From Dysosmobacter sp. (lineage in GTDB: Bacteria > Bacillota > Clostridia > Oscillospirales > Oscillospiraceae), in the NCBI GenBank assembly GCA_026169195.1, contig JAPFEH010000078.1:18203-82202 (forward strand): DNA of 64,000 bases. Reading direction: 5' to 3'. The translations under genes were made by a program, and so were the position numbers. The number at the start of each line of letters is the position of its first letter. Position 1 is the first letter of the stretch. Positions 53,626 through 62,119 of the stretch are shown one piece after another. The notes below the pieces were generated by a model. The model worked only from the letters and a program-made list of their open reading frames with translations. It had not been told where the DNA came from and searched no databases.

Positions 53626-54930
53626 ATGCTGGATATTCGTTTTGTGCGGGAAAACCCCGACATTGTCAAGGAAAACATTCGGAAAAAGTTTCAGGATTCC
53701 AAGCTCCCTCTGGTGGATGAGGTGATTGAACTGGATACACAGCGCCGTGCCGCCATTGTGGAGGCCGACCAGCTGCGCTCCAACCGCAACACCCTTTCCA
53801 AGCAGATCGGCATGCTGATGGGACAGGCCAAGAAGGACCCCAGCAAGCTGGCGGAGGCCGAGGCGGTCAAGGCGCAGGTGAAGGAGCAGGCGGACCGGCT
53901 GGCAGAGCTGGAAAAGCTGGAGGGTGAGCTGGAGGAAAAGGTCCGCAGGATCATGCTGGTGATCCCCAACATCATCGACCCCTCCGTCCCCATCGGTCCC
54001 GACGACTCCGCCAACGTGGAGGTGGAGCGCTTCGGCGAGGCCAAAACCCCGGACTTCCCCATCCCCTATCACACGGACATCATGGAGTCCTTCGGCGGCA
54101 TTGATCTGGACGCCGCAGGCCGGGTCTCCGGCAACGGCTTCTATTACCTGCTGGGCGACATTGCCCGTCTGCACGAAGCTGTGCTGGCCTATGGCCGCGA
54201 CTTCATGATCGACAAGGGCTTCACCTACTGCATCCCTCCCTTCATGATCCACGGCAATGTGGTGGAGGGCGTCATGTCCCAAACCGATATGGATGCCATG
54301 ATGTATAAAATCGAAGGCGAGGACCTGTATCTGATCGGCACCTCCGAGCACTCCATGATCGGCCGCTTCATTGACCAGATCCTGCCCAGCGAAACCCTGC
54401 CCCAGACCCTGACCTCCTACTCCCCCTGCTTCCGCAAGGAAAAGGGCGCCCATGGCATTGAGGAGCGCGGCGTATACCGCATCCACCAGTTTGAAAAGCA
54501 GGAAATGATCGTGGTCTGCAAGCCCGAGGACTCCAAGGACTGGTACGAAAAGCTGTGGCGCTACTCCGTGGAGCTGTTCCGCAATCTGGACATTCCCGTC
54601 CGCCAGCTGGAGTGCTGTTCCGGCGATCTGGCAGACCTGAAGGTGAAATCCTGCGACATCGAGGCATGGTCTCCCCGTCAGCAGAAATACTTTGAAGTCT
54701 GCTCCTGCTCCAATCTGGGCGACGCACAGGCCCGCCGTCTGCGCATCCGCTACAAGGATGAAAACGGCAAAATGCAGCTGTGCCACACCCTCAACAACAC
54801 CTGCGTGGCGCCTCCCCGTATGCTGATCGCCTTCTTGGAGAACAACCTGCAATCCGACGGCACCGTCCTGATCCCCGAGGTTCTGCGCCCCTACATGGGC
54901 GGCAAGGACAAGCTGGTGCCCAAGCAGTAA
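53626..54930 (+). CDS. serS: Serine--tRNA ligase
   Basis: Class II synthetase charging tRNA-Ser (and the precursor of selenocysteinyl-tRNA where present). It has 434 residues: the N-terminal coiled-coil tRNA-binding arm (about residues 30-105), motif 2 CFRKEKGAHG...RIHQFEKQEM and motif 3 GTVLIPEVLRPYMGG. The ATG at 53626 follows AAAGGAG. No T-box lies upstream, unlike the other two synthetase operons here. It may be transcribed from parA, or from an unseen local promoter. Confidence 0.97.
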   Translation: MLDIRFVRENPDIVKENIRKKFQDSKLPLVDEVIELDTQRRAAIVEADQLRSNRNTLSKQIGMLMGQAKKDPSKLAEAEAVKAQVKEQADRLAELEKLEGELEEKVRRIMLVIPNIIDPSVPIGPDDSANVEVERFGEAKTPDFPIPYHTDIMESFGGIDLDAAGRVSGNGFYYLLGDIARLHEAVLAYGRDFMIDKGFTYCIPPFMIHGNVVEGVMSQTDMDAMMYKIEGEDLYLIGTSEHSMIGRFIDQILPSETLPQTLTSYSPCFRKEKGAHGIEERGVYRIHQFEKQEMIVVCKPEDSKDWYEKLWRYSVELFRNLDIPVRQLECCSGDLADLKVKSCDIEAWSPRQQKYFEVCSCSNLGDAQARRLRIRYKDENGKMQLCHTLNNTCVAPPRMLIAFLENNLQSDGTVLIPEVLRPYMGGKDKLVPKQ

Positions 54931-54940
54931 TCCCCCCTCT

Positions 54941-54991
54941 CTCCGGCAGCAAGGGGCAGGCAGCCCCCGCTCTGTCCCCTTGCCGCCGGAG
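54941..54991 (+). terminator. serS: Large hairpin after serS
   Basis: CTCCGGC-AGCAAGGGG-CAG pairs with CTG-TCCCCTTGC-CGCCGGAG (about 18 of 20 positions) around a 12-base loop. It lacks a clear T tract, so it may terminate weakly or protect the serS mRNA end. Confidence 0.5.
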
Positions 54992-55044
54992 CTTCCGGTC
55001 GGACCGTTCACAAATTGAATATTGCGCATGGAAAGGAGTCCCCT

Positions 55045-56058
55045 ATGAAACGCTTTCTTTCTGCACTTGTTCTGGCTGCGTGTCTGCTGTCCATTCCCTG
55101 CGCAGCGGCAGACCCCGCAGCCCACAGCGTCCGTGCGTTTTCCGGCTTCGCCGACGTGGCAGAGGACAGCTGGTGTCATGACGCCGTGGCGCTCTGCTAT
55201 GAGACCGAACTCATGAACGGCACATCCGAGACAACCTTCTCCTCTGGCAGCCCCCTGACTGCCGCGCAGCTGACGGTGCTGTCTGCCCGCCTGTACAGCC
55301 TGCGCAGTGGCGGCAGCGGCACGGTCCCGCCCCTCCCCGACCTGTCCCAGCCCTACCTGCGGTTTTACGGGCCGGACGGCGCTCTGCTCCGCTCTTATCG
55401 ATGCACAGATCCGTTTACATACGGTATGGACGACGGCCTTTTCATCAGCCTCAGCGACACGCCGGATGATCCGGCTCTTCCGGAAGCCTGCACACTGGAG
55501 ATTGCCTTTCGTGACTACGGCCCCATCCGCCGCTATTCCGGCGTCCGGACCTTCTACGCGCCTCCTCCCGGCGTCATGACCCACGGACTCACCGGCACCG
55601 GATACCGGTTCACGGATCCGGACACCACAACATTCTGCTTCTTTTTGGGCACGGACATCGAACCGCTGAAGCAGGAATGGTGGTTCTCCGCCGCGTTCTA
55701 TCTTGCCAGTCAGGGACGCCTGAATCTCTCCGGCGACCTCATTTGGCGGGTCGCGCCAAACCACGACGATCCGGAAACGGTTTCCCTGCGCTTTGCCGAA
55801 CCTGCCTCCCGCGCCCTGTTCGTCTGGCTGCTGGACTGCGCCGCCGGCGAGCTGCCCCCCGTTCGGGAAACGGTCTCGATTCCGGATGTGGATCCGGAGC
55901 TCACTCCTGACGCCGACGCGATCCTGCGGCTCTATCGGGCCGGTGTTGTGAACGGCGTGGATGAAAGCGGCCGCTTTTCAGGCGGCGCTCCCCTTACCCG
56001 CGCTCAGGCGGCCGTGATGCTGGCCAGAATCCTCGACCCTGCCCTGCGCGCCCAGTAA
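55045..56058 (+). CDS. Secreted protein with two SLH motifs
   Basis: A 337-residue protein with a cleavable signal peptide (KRFLSALVLAACLLSIPCAAA). One S-layer homology motif lies near the N terminus (FADVAEDSWCHDAVALCYET, then GSPLTAAQLTVLSARL) and a second at the C terminus (VNGVDESGRFSGGAPLTRAQ). A beta-rich insert (about 110-275) of unknown fold lies between. SLH motifs bind pyruvylated cell-wall polymers. It resembles the SLH protein at 60.9 kb in layout. The ATG at 55045 follows AAAGGAG. No S-layer or anchor gene is near. Confidence 0.8.
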   Translation: MKRFLSALVLAACLLSIPCAAADPAAHSVRAFSGFADVAEDSWCHDAVALCYETELMNGTSETTFSSGSPLTAAQLTVLSARLYSLRSGGSGTVPPLPDLSQPYLRFYGPDGALLRSYRCTDPFTYGMDDGLFISLSDTPDDPALPEACTLEIAFRDYGPIRRYSGVRTFYAPPPGVMTHGLTGTGYRFTDPDTTTFCFFLGTDIEPLKQEWWFSAAFYLASQGRLNLSGDLIWRVAPNHDDPETVSLRFAEPASRALFVWLLDCAAGELPPVRETVSIPDVDPELTPDADAILRLYRAGVVNGVDESGRFSGGAPLTRAQAAVMLARILDPALRAQ

Positions 56059-56092
56059 TGCTACCACAAAAAAGAGAAAGGATGAATCTCTT

Positions 56093-56551
56093 ATGGCCAA
56101 AGCATCCGGTTTTATCGCCGAATTCAAACAATTCATCGCCCGCGGCAACGTGATGGACATGGCTGTCGGCGTCATCATCGGCGGCGCCTTCGGCAAGATC
56201 TCAACGTCTCTGGTGAATGACGTCATCATGCCCGCCGTCTCCATGCTGACCGGCGGCGTGGATTTTTCCAACTGGAAACTCGTTTTGAAAGCCGCTTCCG
56301 TCAATGCCGACGGCGTGCTGGATCCTGCCACGGAGGTTGTGATCCGGTACGGCACGTTCCTCGCCACGATCCTCGATTTCCTCATCATCGCCTTTGCGGT
56401 GTTCTGCCTTGTCAAATTTCTCAACCGCCTGCACCGCAAAAAAAAGCAGGAGCCCGATATGCCTCCCCCGCCCCCCGCTCCGCCGGAGCCCTCCGCTGAG
56501 GAACGGCTGCTGACCGAGATCCGGGATCTCCTGAAGGAGCAGAAGCCGTGA
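56093..56551 (+). CDS. mscL: Large-conductance mechanosensitive channel
   Basis: Homopentameric membrane channel that releases solutes on hypo-osmotic shock. It has 152 residues: FKQFIARGNVMDMAVGVIIGGAFGKI (first helix and gate), the second helix (LDFLIIAFAVFCLVKFLN), then a proline-rich tail with PPPPPAPP (about 125-132) and an acidic helix. The ATG at 56093 follows GAAAGGATG. Its stop overlaps the rsmG start (TGATG). Confidence 0.95.
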   Translation: MAKASGFIAEFKQFIARGNVMDMAVGVIIGGAFGKISTSLVNDVIMPAVSMLTGGVDFSNWKLVLKAASVNADGVLDPATEVVIRYGTFLATILDFLIIAFAVFCLVKFLNRLHRKKKQEPDMPPPPPAPPEPSAEERLLTEIRDLLKEQKP

Positions 56552-57246
56552 TGGAACAGATTCTGCAAGAGGGGCTGGCATCTTTGGGGCTGCCCGCCGC
56601 CAACATCCCCGCCCTGATCCGGTACGCGGAGCTGCTGGTGGAAAAGAACAAGGTGATGAACCTCACCGCCATTACGGATCCGGCAGACATTGCCGCCCTC
56701 CATTTTCTGGACAGCGCCGCCCTGCTGACGCTGGCTGACTTCCGCGGCAAACGGGTGGCGGACATCGGCACCGGCGCGGGATTTCCGGGAATGCCCCTGC
56801 GGATTCTGGAGCCGACCCTCCAGATGACCCTGCTGGACTCCCTCAACAAGCGCATCGACTTTTTGCAGGAGGTCTGTCAGGAGCTGGGGCTTGCGGACGT
56901 GGCGTGTGTCCATGCCCGCGCCGAGGAATTTGCCGCGCAGCATCGGGAGTCCTTCGAGATCGTCACCTCCCGCGCCGTGGCAAATCTGCGGATGCTTTCG
57001 GAGCTGTGCCTGCCGCTGGTCAAGGTTGGCGGCGTCTTCTTATCTATGAAGTCCGTGGACTCCGACGCAGAATTGGAAGAATCAGGAAAAGCCATTGCCA
57101 TGCTGGGCGGGCGCGTATCTGACCGAAAGGATTACGTGATCCCCGGTACCGACGTCCGCCATCGGGTCATTCTCATTGAAAAAATACGGGAAACCCCCCA
57201 AAAATACCCGAGAGCCTTTGCGAAAATCAAAAAATCCCCACTGTAA
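56551..57246 (+). CDS. rsmG: 16S rRNA (guanine(527)-N7)-methyltransferase
   Basis: SAM-dependent methyltransferase modifying G527 in the 530 loop; loss gives low-level streptomycin resistance in other bacteria. It has 231 residues: NLTAITDP and the SAM-binding IGTGAGFPGMPL, then LDSLNKRIDFL and TSRAVANL. The ATG at 56551 shares its A with the mscL stop codon; a GTG one codon earlier is possible. rsmG usually sits with mnmG near oriC; here it is beside mscL. Confidence 0.95.
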   Translation: MEQILQEGLASLGLPAANIPALIRYAELLVEKNKVMNLTAITDPADIAALHFLDSAALLTLADFRGKRVADIGTGAGFPGMPLRILEPTLQMTLLDSLNKRIDFLQEVCQELGLADVACVHARAEEFAAQHRESFEIVTSRAVANLRMLSELCLPLVKVGGVFLSMKSVDSDAELEESGKAIAMLGGRVSDRKDYVIPGTDVRHRVILIEKIRETPQKYPRAFAKIKKSPL

Positions 57247-57286
57247 TGGAATGAATTTTGATTTTGGGGCTGTACGCACTCAAAAA

Positions 57287-57298
57287 TCATGGTATAAT
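57287..57298 (+). promoter_or_regulatory. Extended -10 promoter of the minD-like gene
   Basis: TGGTATAAT with consensus hexamer at 57293-57298; no good -35, as is usual for extended -10 promoters. Confidence 0.55.
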
Positions 57299-57340
57299 AA
57301 TCCGTAATCCATTGAACTGCTCAGAGGAAGGAGGCACGCC

Positions 57341-58087
57341 ATGGGACAGTGTATTGCCGTGGTATCCGGCAAAGGCGGTACCGGAAAAACATCGTTTACC
57401 GCCGGTGTCGGGGAAGCGCTGGCTCTGGCCGGCCGCCGGGTGCTCTGTCTGGACTGTGACATCGGTCTTCGGAATCTGGATCTGGCGCTGGGGCTTTCCG
57501 ACCGTGCTTTCATGGATTTTTCCGACGTGGCGCAGGGACGCTGTCCCCTGTCCTCCGCCGTGGTTGAGCACCCGCAGCTTCCCGGACTCTACCTGCTGAC
57601 GGCCCCTGTCCGCACCCGCGGCCGTCCCGTCACCAAGCGTCAGATGATGGACTTGATGACGGAGATCCGCAGGCAGTATGAATTCTGCCTGCTGGACGCT
57701 CCCGCCGGTCTGGGCACCGGATTCCTGCTGGCTACCGCCGCGGCAGACCGCTGCGTGGTGGTCACCACCTCCGATCCCTCCTCCCTGCGGGATGCGCAGC
57801 ATACCGTCATGGAGCTGAGCCGCTTCGGTTACGGGAAGCTGCATCTGGTGGTGAACCGGGTGCGTAAAAAACTGCTTCACAGTATGCACACCACCATTGA
57901 CGACGCCATTGACAAAGCCGGACTTCCCCTGATCGGTGTGGTTCCGGAGGATGACGCGCTGCTGCTGAGCCTGAACCGCGGCGTACCGCTGCTGCTCTCC
58001 CGCAGCCAGAGCCCCGCCGCGTGGGCCTACCGCAACATCGCCACACGCCTGCAGGGCGGACGGGCCCCCCTGCTGCGCATCAAATAG
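57341..58087 (+). CDS. MinD-like ATPase
   Basis: A 248-residue deviant-Walker ATPase of the MinD branch: SGKGGTGKTS P-loop, LDCDIGLRNLDLALGL (the MinD signature) and LDAPAGLG. MinD positions the division septum by recruiting MinC. Here minC and minE are absent, the family DSPAGIE block is altered, and the C-terminal membrane-targeting helix is short and basic (LLRIK end). It may act without MinC, or minC may lie elsewhere. The ATG at 57341 follows GAAGGAGG. mgsA follows 18 bases later. Confidence 0.85.
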   Translation: MGQCIAVVSGKGGTGKTSFTAGVGEALALAGRRVLCLDCDIGLRNLDLALGLSDRAFMDFSDVAQGRCPLSSAVVEHPQLPGLYLLTAPVRTRGRPVTKRQMMDLMTEIRRQYEFCLLDAPAGLGTGFLLATAAADRCVVVTTSDPSSLRDAQHTVMELSRFGYGKLHLVVNRVRKKLLHSMHTTIDDAIDKAGLPLIGVVPEDDALLLSLNRGVPLLLSRSQSPAAWAYRNIATRLQGGRAPLLRIK

Positions 58088-58105
58088 AGAAAGGAGCTGT
58101 TCCCG

Positions 58106-58519
58106 ATGAATATTGCCCTGATGTCCCATGACAACAAAAAGGATCTCATGGTCCAATTCTGCACCGCCTATGCCGGTATTCTCTCCCAGCACCACATTTA
58201 TGCAACCAACACCACCGGCCACATGGTCGCCGACGCCACCGGTTTGAAGGTCCACTGCTTTTTGTCCTACGCCCACGGCGGAAGCCAGCAGATCGGCGCG
58301 CGCATTGCCTACAACGAGTTTGATCTGGTCCTGTTTTTCAACGACCCCAGCAACGAGAGCATGGCAGGAGACATCTCCTATATCTCCCGCCTGTGCGACC
58401 AGAACAACATTCCCTTTGCCAGCAACATCGCCACTGCGGAAATGCTGGTGCTGGGTCTGGCCCGCGGCGATCTGGACTGGCGCTGCATTGTGAACCCCTC
58501 TACCCGTCCGATTGCTTGA
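58106..58519 (+). CDS. mgsA: Methylglyoxal synthase
   Basis: Converts dihydroxyacetone phosphate to methylglyoxal and phosphate, a bypass of lower glycolysis. It has 137 residues: MSHDNKKDLM at the N terminus with the substrate Asp and Lys, ATNTTGHMV, and the catalytic SYAHGGSQQIGARI and FFNDPSNE. The ATG at 58106 follows AAAGGAG. The minD-mgsA pair is a remnant of the min/mre region order known in clostridia. Confidence 0.95.
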   Translation: MNIALMSHDNKKDLMVQFCTAYAGILSQHHIYATNTTGHMVADATGLKVHCFLSYAHGGSQQIGARIAYNEFDLVLFFNDPSNESMAGDISYISRLCDQNNIPFASNIATAEMLVLGLARGDLDWRCIVNPSTRPIA

Positions 58520-58544
58520 CATTTTTCAGAAAAACAGATACAAT
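58516..58544 (+). promoter_or_regulatory. Promoter of the hisS-aspS T-box operon
   Basis: Consensus -35 TTGACA (58516-58521, overlapping the mgsA stop), a 17-base spacer and -10 TACAAT (58539-58544). Confidence 0.8.
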
Positions 58545-58549
58545 TTTCA

Positions 58550-58798
58550 CATCTGTTTTACCGCGCAGATGCCGCAGCAGTAATCCAGCCACCGATCCGC
58601 AGAGAGGGGCGCAGCGCTGAAAGCGTCCCGTTCGGACTGGATGAAGGACAGCGGCGGAGCGGGGGCGGAAACGCCCACGGCTCCCTCCCCGTATCAAGGA
58701 GGCCAAAGGAGACCCCAGCGGTCTTGAATTTGGGTGGCACCACGAAGCGAAGTTCGCTCTCGTCCCAAAGCCGTGGGACGGGAGCGTTATTTTTTACA
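58550..58798 (+). promoter_or_regulatory. T-box leader, tRNA-Asp specific
   Basis: This leader fills most of the 354-base stretch between mgsA and hisS. Stem I begins near GCAGAGAGG. The specifier loop reads GAAGGAC, giving a GAC (Asp) codon at about 58645-58647, the same GAA-N-triplet arrangement as in the ileS leader. The T-box is GGGTGGCACCACG at about 58733-58745; its UGGC requires G73, as in tRNA-Asp, and excludes tRNA-His (C73). A 13-bp terminator stem (58755-58767 with 58774-58786) is followed by TTATTTTTT. Uncharged tRNA-Asp should therefore induce hisS through aspS. Confidence 0.88.
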
Positions 58799-58873
58799 GA
58801 AGACATGGCTCCCCCGCCGGTGCCTGATGCCGGCGGAACCTCTCACGAAACCATTTCAAAAAGGAGAAGCATT

Positions 58874-60232
58874 ATGGCAAAAATGACGCCCCGGACGCTG
58901 TCCGGCTTCATGGAACTGCTCCCCGCGCCCCAGCAGCAGATGGAACGCATCATGGAGGTGCTGCGCCGCACCTACGCGCTTTACGGATTCACCCCTCTGG
59001 ACACCCCTGTCATCGAATCCAGCGAGGTGCTGCTGGCCAAGGGCGGCGGCGAAACGGAAAAGCAGATCTACCGCTTTACCAAGGGTGACGCGGATCTTGC
59101 CCTTCGTTTTGACCTGACGGTCCCTCTGGCCAAATATGTGGCCCTGCACTACAACGATCTGACCTTCCCCTTCCGCCGCTATCAAATCGGAAAGGTCTAT
59201 CGGGGCGAGCGTGCCCAGCGGGGCCGCTTCCGGGAATTTTATCAGGCGGACATCGACATCATCGGAGACGGCAAGCTCTCCATCACCAACGAAGCGGAGA
59301 TCCCCGCCATCATTTACAAGACCTTTTCCACACTGGGCCTGAAGCGCTTCCAGATCCGGGTGAACAACCGGAAGATCCTCAACGGATTTTATGCCATGCT
59401 GGGCCTGACCGAGCGGTCCGGCGACATCATGCGCACGGTGGACAAGCTGGACAAGATCGGCGCAGAAAAGGTGAAGGCCCTGCTGACCGCTCCGGAGATC
59501 GGTCTGACGGAGGAGCAGGCCGGCGAGATCCTGACCTTCATTGCCATCACCGGCTCCAACGAGGAGGTCCTGACGGCGCTTTCCGGATATCAGGGCCGCA
59601 ATGAGGTCTTTGACGAGGGTCTCGACGAGCTGAACACCGTGGTCAAATATCTGGGCGCCTTCGGCGTTCCGGCGGAACACTTCGCCGTGGACCTGACCAT
59701 CGCCCGCGGACTGGACTACTACACCGGCACCGTCTATGAGACCACGCTGCTGGACCATCCGGAGATCGGCTCCGTCTGCTCCGGCGGCCGGTATGACAAT
59801 CTGGCGGAGTATTATACGGACAAGCAGCTGCCCGGCGTGGGCATCTCCATCGGCCTGACCCGCCTGTTCTATGTGCTGGGCGAGCAGGGCATGCTGAATC
59901 CGGAGCTTCCCACCGCCCCTGCCGACGTGCTGATCCTGCCCATGACGGACGACCTCTCCGCCGCGATCTCTCTGGCCACCCGCCTGCGAGAAAACGGCAT
60001 CCGCACCCAGATCCACGGCGAAAACAAAAAATTCAAGCAGAAGATCTCCTATGCCGACAAGCTGGGCATTCCCTATGTCATCTTCTTGGGCGAGGATGAG
60101 ATTCAGGCAGGCGTGGCGGCCTGCAAGGACCTCTCCACCGGCGAGCAGACCAATCTGGACCCCACCGCCACCATTTACCGCATCAAGGCCGGCCTTGCGG
60201 AGCGGGAAAAAGGCCCCGTGATTCTGGGCTGA
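58874..60232 (+). CDS. hisS: Histidine--tRNA ligase
   Basis: Class II synthetase charging tRNA-His. It has 452 residues: motif 2 in YRGERAQRGRFREFYQADID, the HisA motif ARGLDYYTGTVYE, GGRYDNL and a C-terminal anticodon-binding domain (about residues 355-445). The ATG at 58874 follows AAAAAGGAG. It is the first gene after the Asp-specific T-box, so histidyl-tRNA synthesis here is tied to aspartate charging. Confidence 0.97.
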   Translation: MAKMTPRTLSGFMELLPAPQQQMERIMEVLRRTYALYGFTPLDTPVIESSEVLLAKGGGETEKQIYRFTKGDADLALRFDLTVPLAKYVALHYNDLTFPFRRYQIGKVYRGERAQRGRFREFYQADIDIIGDGKLSITNEAEIPAIIYKTFSTLGLKRFQIRVNNRKILNGFYAMLGLTERSGDIMRTVDKLDKIGAEKVKALLTAPEIGLTEEQAGEILTFIAITGSNEEVLTALSGYQGRNEVFDEGLDELNTVVKYLGAFGVPAEHFAVDLTIARGLDYYTGTVYETTLLDHPEIGSVCSGGRYDNLAEYYTDKQLPGVGISIGLTRLFYVLGEQGMLNPELPTAPADVLILPMTDDLSAAISLATRLRENGIRTQIHGENKKFKQKISYADKLGIPYVIFLGEDEIQAGVAACKDLSTGEQTNLDPTATIYRIKAGLAEREKGPVILG

Positions 60233-60281
60233 TCCTCTCCGGCAGGCTCATTCCTTCCACCGTTCGAGATCGGAGGCTTAT

Positions 60282-60836
60282 ATGAAGCACGCGCAAAAAC
60301 GCCGGACCGTTCTGTTCCTGCTGATCCTCGCTCTTCTGGCAGGCTCTTTGTGGTACGCCCGCCCCGTGGGGCTTGACACGCTGTACCCCAATCTGGAGCC
60401 CGCTCTCATGGACGTGACCCTCATCCGATTCAACGGCCACGGTCATACGGACCGCAGCCTCCGTCTCACACCGGAAGATCCGGAGTTCGCCCCGCTTCTG
60501 CGCCGTTTGGAAGCCCTGCGCTTCCGCCGGTCTCCCACGAATCTGCTGCTGCAGGCCATGCCGTTCCTGCAGGATCTCCTCCCTGCCGCCGTGAAAACCA
60601 CGGGGGACGGCGAGATCCAGCACCTGATCATCGGACTGGCAGAGGACACCGGAACGGATGCGTGGCGGCATGCGGACCTGCAATTCCGGATCGACCGGTG
60701 GAGCTATCGGGACTTTGAACACGGCGTCTCCCTCCCCCTTTTCTCAAAAGACGGCAAAACAGCCGGACAGGCACTGGCGCAGGAGCTGTGGGACCTTTCA
60801 CTGGACTTTTCCGCAAAGTTTGAATCCGATTCGTAA
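60282..60836 (+). CDS. Secreted or membrane-anchored protein, unknown function
   Basis: I do not recognise this gene. The 184-residue product has a basic start and one N-terminal hydrophobic helix (about residues 9-27), then a soluble region with no cysteine-rich or catalytic motif that I can name. It includes VTLIRFNGHGHTDRSLRLTPEDPEF and an acidic, aromatic C-terminal half. It lies between hisS and an SLH gene with short spacers and no terminator, so it should be under the Asp T-box. Confidence 0.65.
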   Translation: MKHAQKRRTVLFLLILALLAGSLWYARPVGLDTLYPNLEPALMDVTLIRFNGHGHTDRSLRLTPEDPEFAPLLRRLEALRFRRSPTNLLLQAMPFLQDLLPAAVKTTGDGEIQHLIIGLAEDTGTDAWRHADLQFRIDRWSYRDFEHGVSLPLFSKDGKTAGQALAQELWDLSLDFSAKFESDS

Positions 60837-60882
60837 TTTTTTATCCGTATATGCCTTTTTGTATTGTCACTGGAGGTGTTTT

Positions 60883-62085
60883 ATGAAACGGACCCGCCTG
60901 TTTGCCCTGCTGCTGACCCTGCTGACCGCCTGTTCCCTGCTGCCTGCTGCGGCAAGCGCCGAAGATGCTGCGTGGCTGGTTCCCCCTTCCTGTCAGGCCC
61001 CCGCCTTTTCCGATACGGCCGGACTCTGGTGCGAGGAAGATGTGCGGACCGTCTGTGAGGCCGGTCTGATGGAAGGGGCCTCTCCGGAATTCTTTCATCC
61101 CGCCACCCCCCTTACCAACGCGCAGATCACGGTCATCACCGCACGGCTCCACCAGCTGCTTCGGGGCGGCGACGGCCTCCTTCCGGATGACGGCGCCGTC
61201 TGGTATCAAAGCGCCGTGACCTATCTGAAAAAAAACTGCGCCGCCGGTCCGGTGCAGACCTTCCTGTCGGGCTTTGACCCCTCCGGCAAGCCGGACTTTG
61301 CCTACCTGCCCTGTACCAGAAGCGCCTTTGTGTCCATGCTGGCCGGCGTGCTTCCGGAAAAAAGCCTGCCCCCGCGCAATTCCCTCTCTCTGGTCCCCGA
61401 CTCCCTCAACGGCGATGTGCTGCTGTTTTATCGTGCCGGCATCCTAAAGGGCACAGACCCTTACGGCACCTTCCGCGGCAATCAGCCGCTGACCCGCGGC
61501 GCGGCCGCCGCCATGCTGGCCCGTCTGGTGGACCCCGCCCGGCGGCTGACCTTCACCCTCCAGCCCTTTGACCTCTGCCGCGACGTATTGCAGCTGAGCC
61601 CCGATACGGCCCTGCTGACGGTAGACGGCGCCCCCGTCCCCGCCGCCCTGCTGGTCAACCAGCTTTGCACCTCCCTGTGCCAATGGGAGGGCCGCGCGGA
61701 CAAGGCCATGGAGGACACCACCCGCTTCTGGTGTGATTACTACGCCCCCTTCCAGCTGCTGGCGGCCCGTCAGGGCATCCGCCTGTCCGATCAGGAACAG
61801 AAGGCGTGCCGCGACTACGGCCGGACCCAAGCCGGCTATCTGGGGCTGTCTGCTTCTTACTGGCAGCGGCAGGATGAAAACAGCAAGCTGAATCTGAAGC
61901 TGCGCTCCGGCTATGTAGATGCAGACTGGAAACAAGGGGAAGCCGCATACCACAAAGCGCTGGAAGCCTGCTCCAAGCAGCTTCTGGAGACGGCAGCCCC
62001 CACAAAGGCTTTCCAATCTCTGGATCTGCGGGCGGTATACAGCCGCCTGACCGCATCCCCCTTTATGTCCTGGTATCGTTTTTAA
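60883..62085 (+). CDS. SLH-motif protein with foldase-like C-terminal region
   Basis: A 400-residue protein with a signal peptide (FALLLTLLTACSLLPAAASA; a Cys precedes the cleavage area). Two SLH motifs follow: FSDTAGLWCEEDVRTVCEAG to TNAQITVITARL, and NGDVLLFYRAGILKGTDPYG to TRGAAAAMLARL. The C-terminal half (about 230-400, opening LLTVDGAPVPAALLVNQL) resembles the helical chaperone part of PrsA/SurA foldases but lacks a rotamase domain; this likeness is by eye. The ATG at 60883 follows TGGAGG. It is encoded between hisS and aspS under the Asp T-box. Confidence 0.7.
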   Translation: MKRTRLFALLLTLLTACSLLPAAASAEDAAWLVPPSCQAPAFSDTAGLWCEEDVRTVCEAGLMEGASPEFFHPATPLTNAQITVITARLHQLLRGGDGLLPDDGAVWYQSAVTYLKKNCAAGPVQTFLSGFDPSGKPDFAYLPCTRSAFVSMLAGVLPEKSLPPRNSLSLVPDSLNGDVLLFYRAGILKGTDPYGTFRGNQPLTRGAAAAMLARLVDPARRLTFTLQPFDLCRDVLQLSPDTALLTVDGAPVPAALLVNQLCTSLCQWEGRADKAMEDTTRFWCDYYAPFQLLAARQGIRLSDQEQKACRDYGRTQAGYLGLSASYWQRQDENSKLNLKLRSGYVDADWKQGEAAYHKALEACSKQLLETAAPTKAFQSLDLRAVYSRLTASPFMSWYRF

Positions 62086-62119
62086 CATCAATTTATGGAA
62101 ACAGAAAGGAAGCATTCCC

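Noticed and set aside
53587..55764. Long open frame opposite serS
   Set aside because: Antisense shadow spanning an intergenic hairpin and two genes with clear function.
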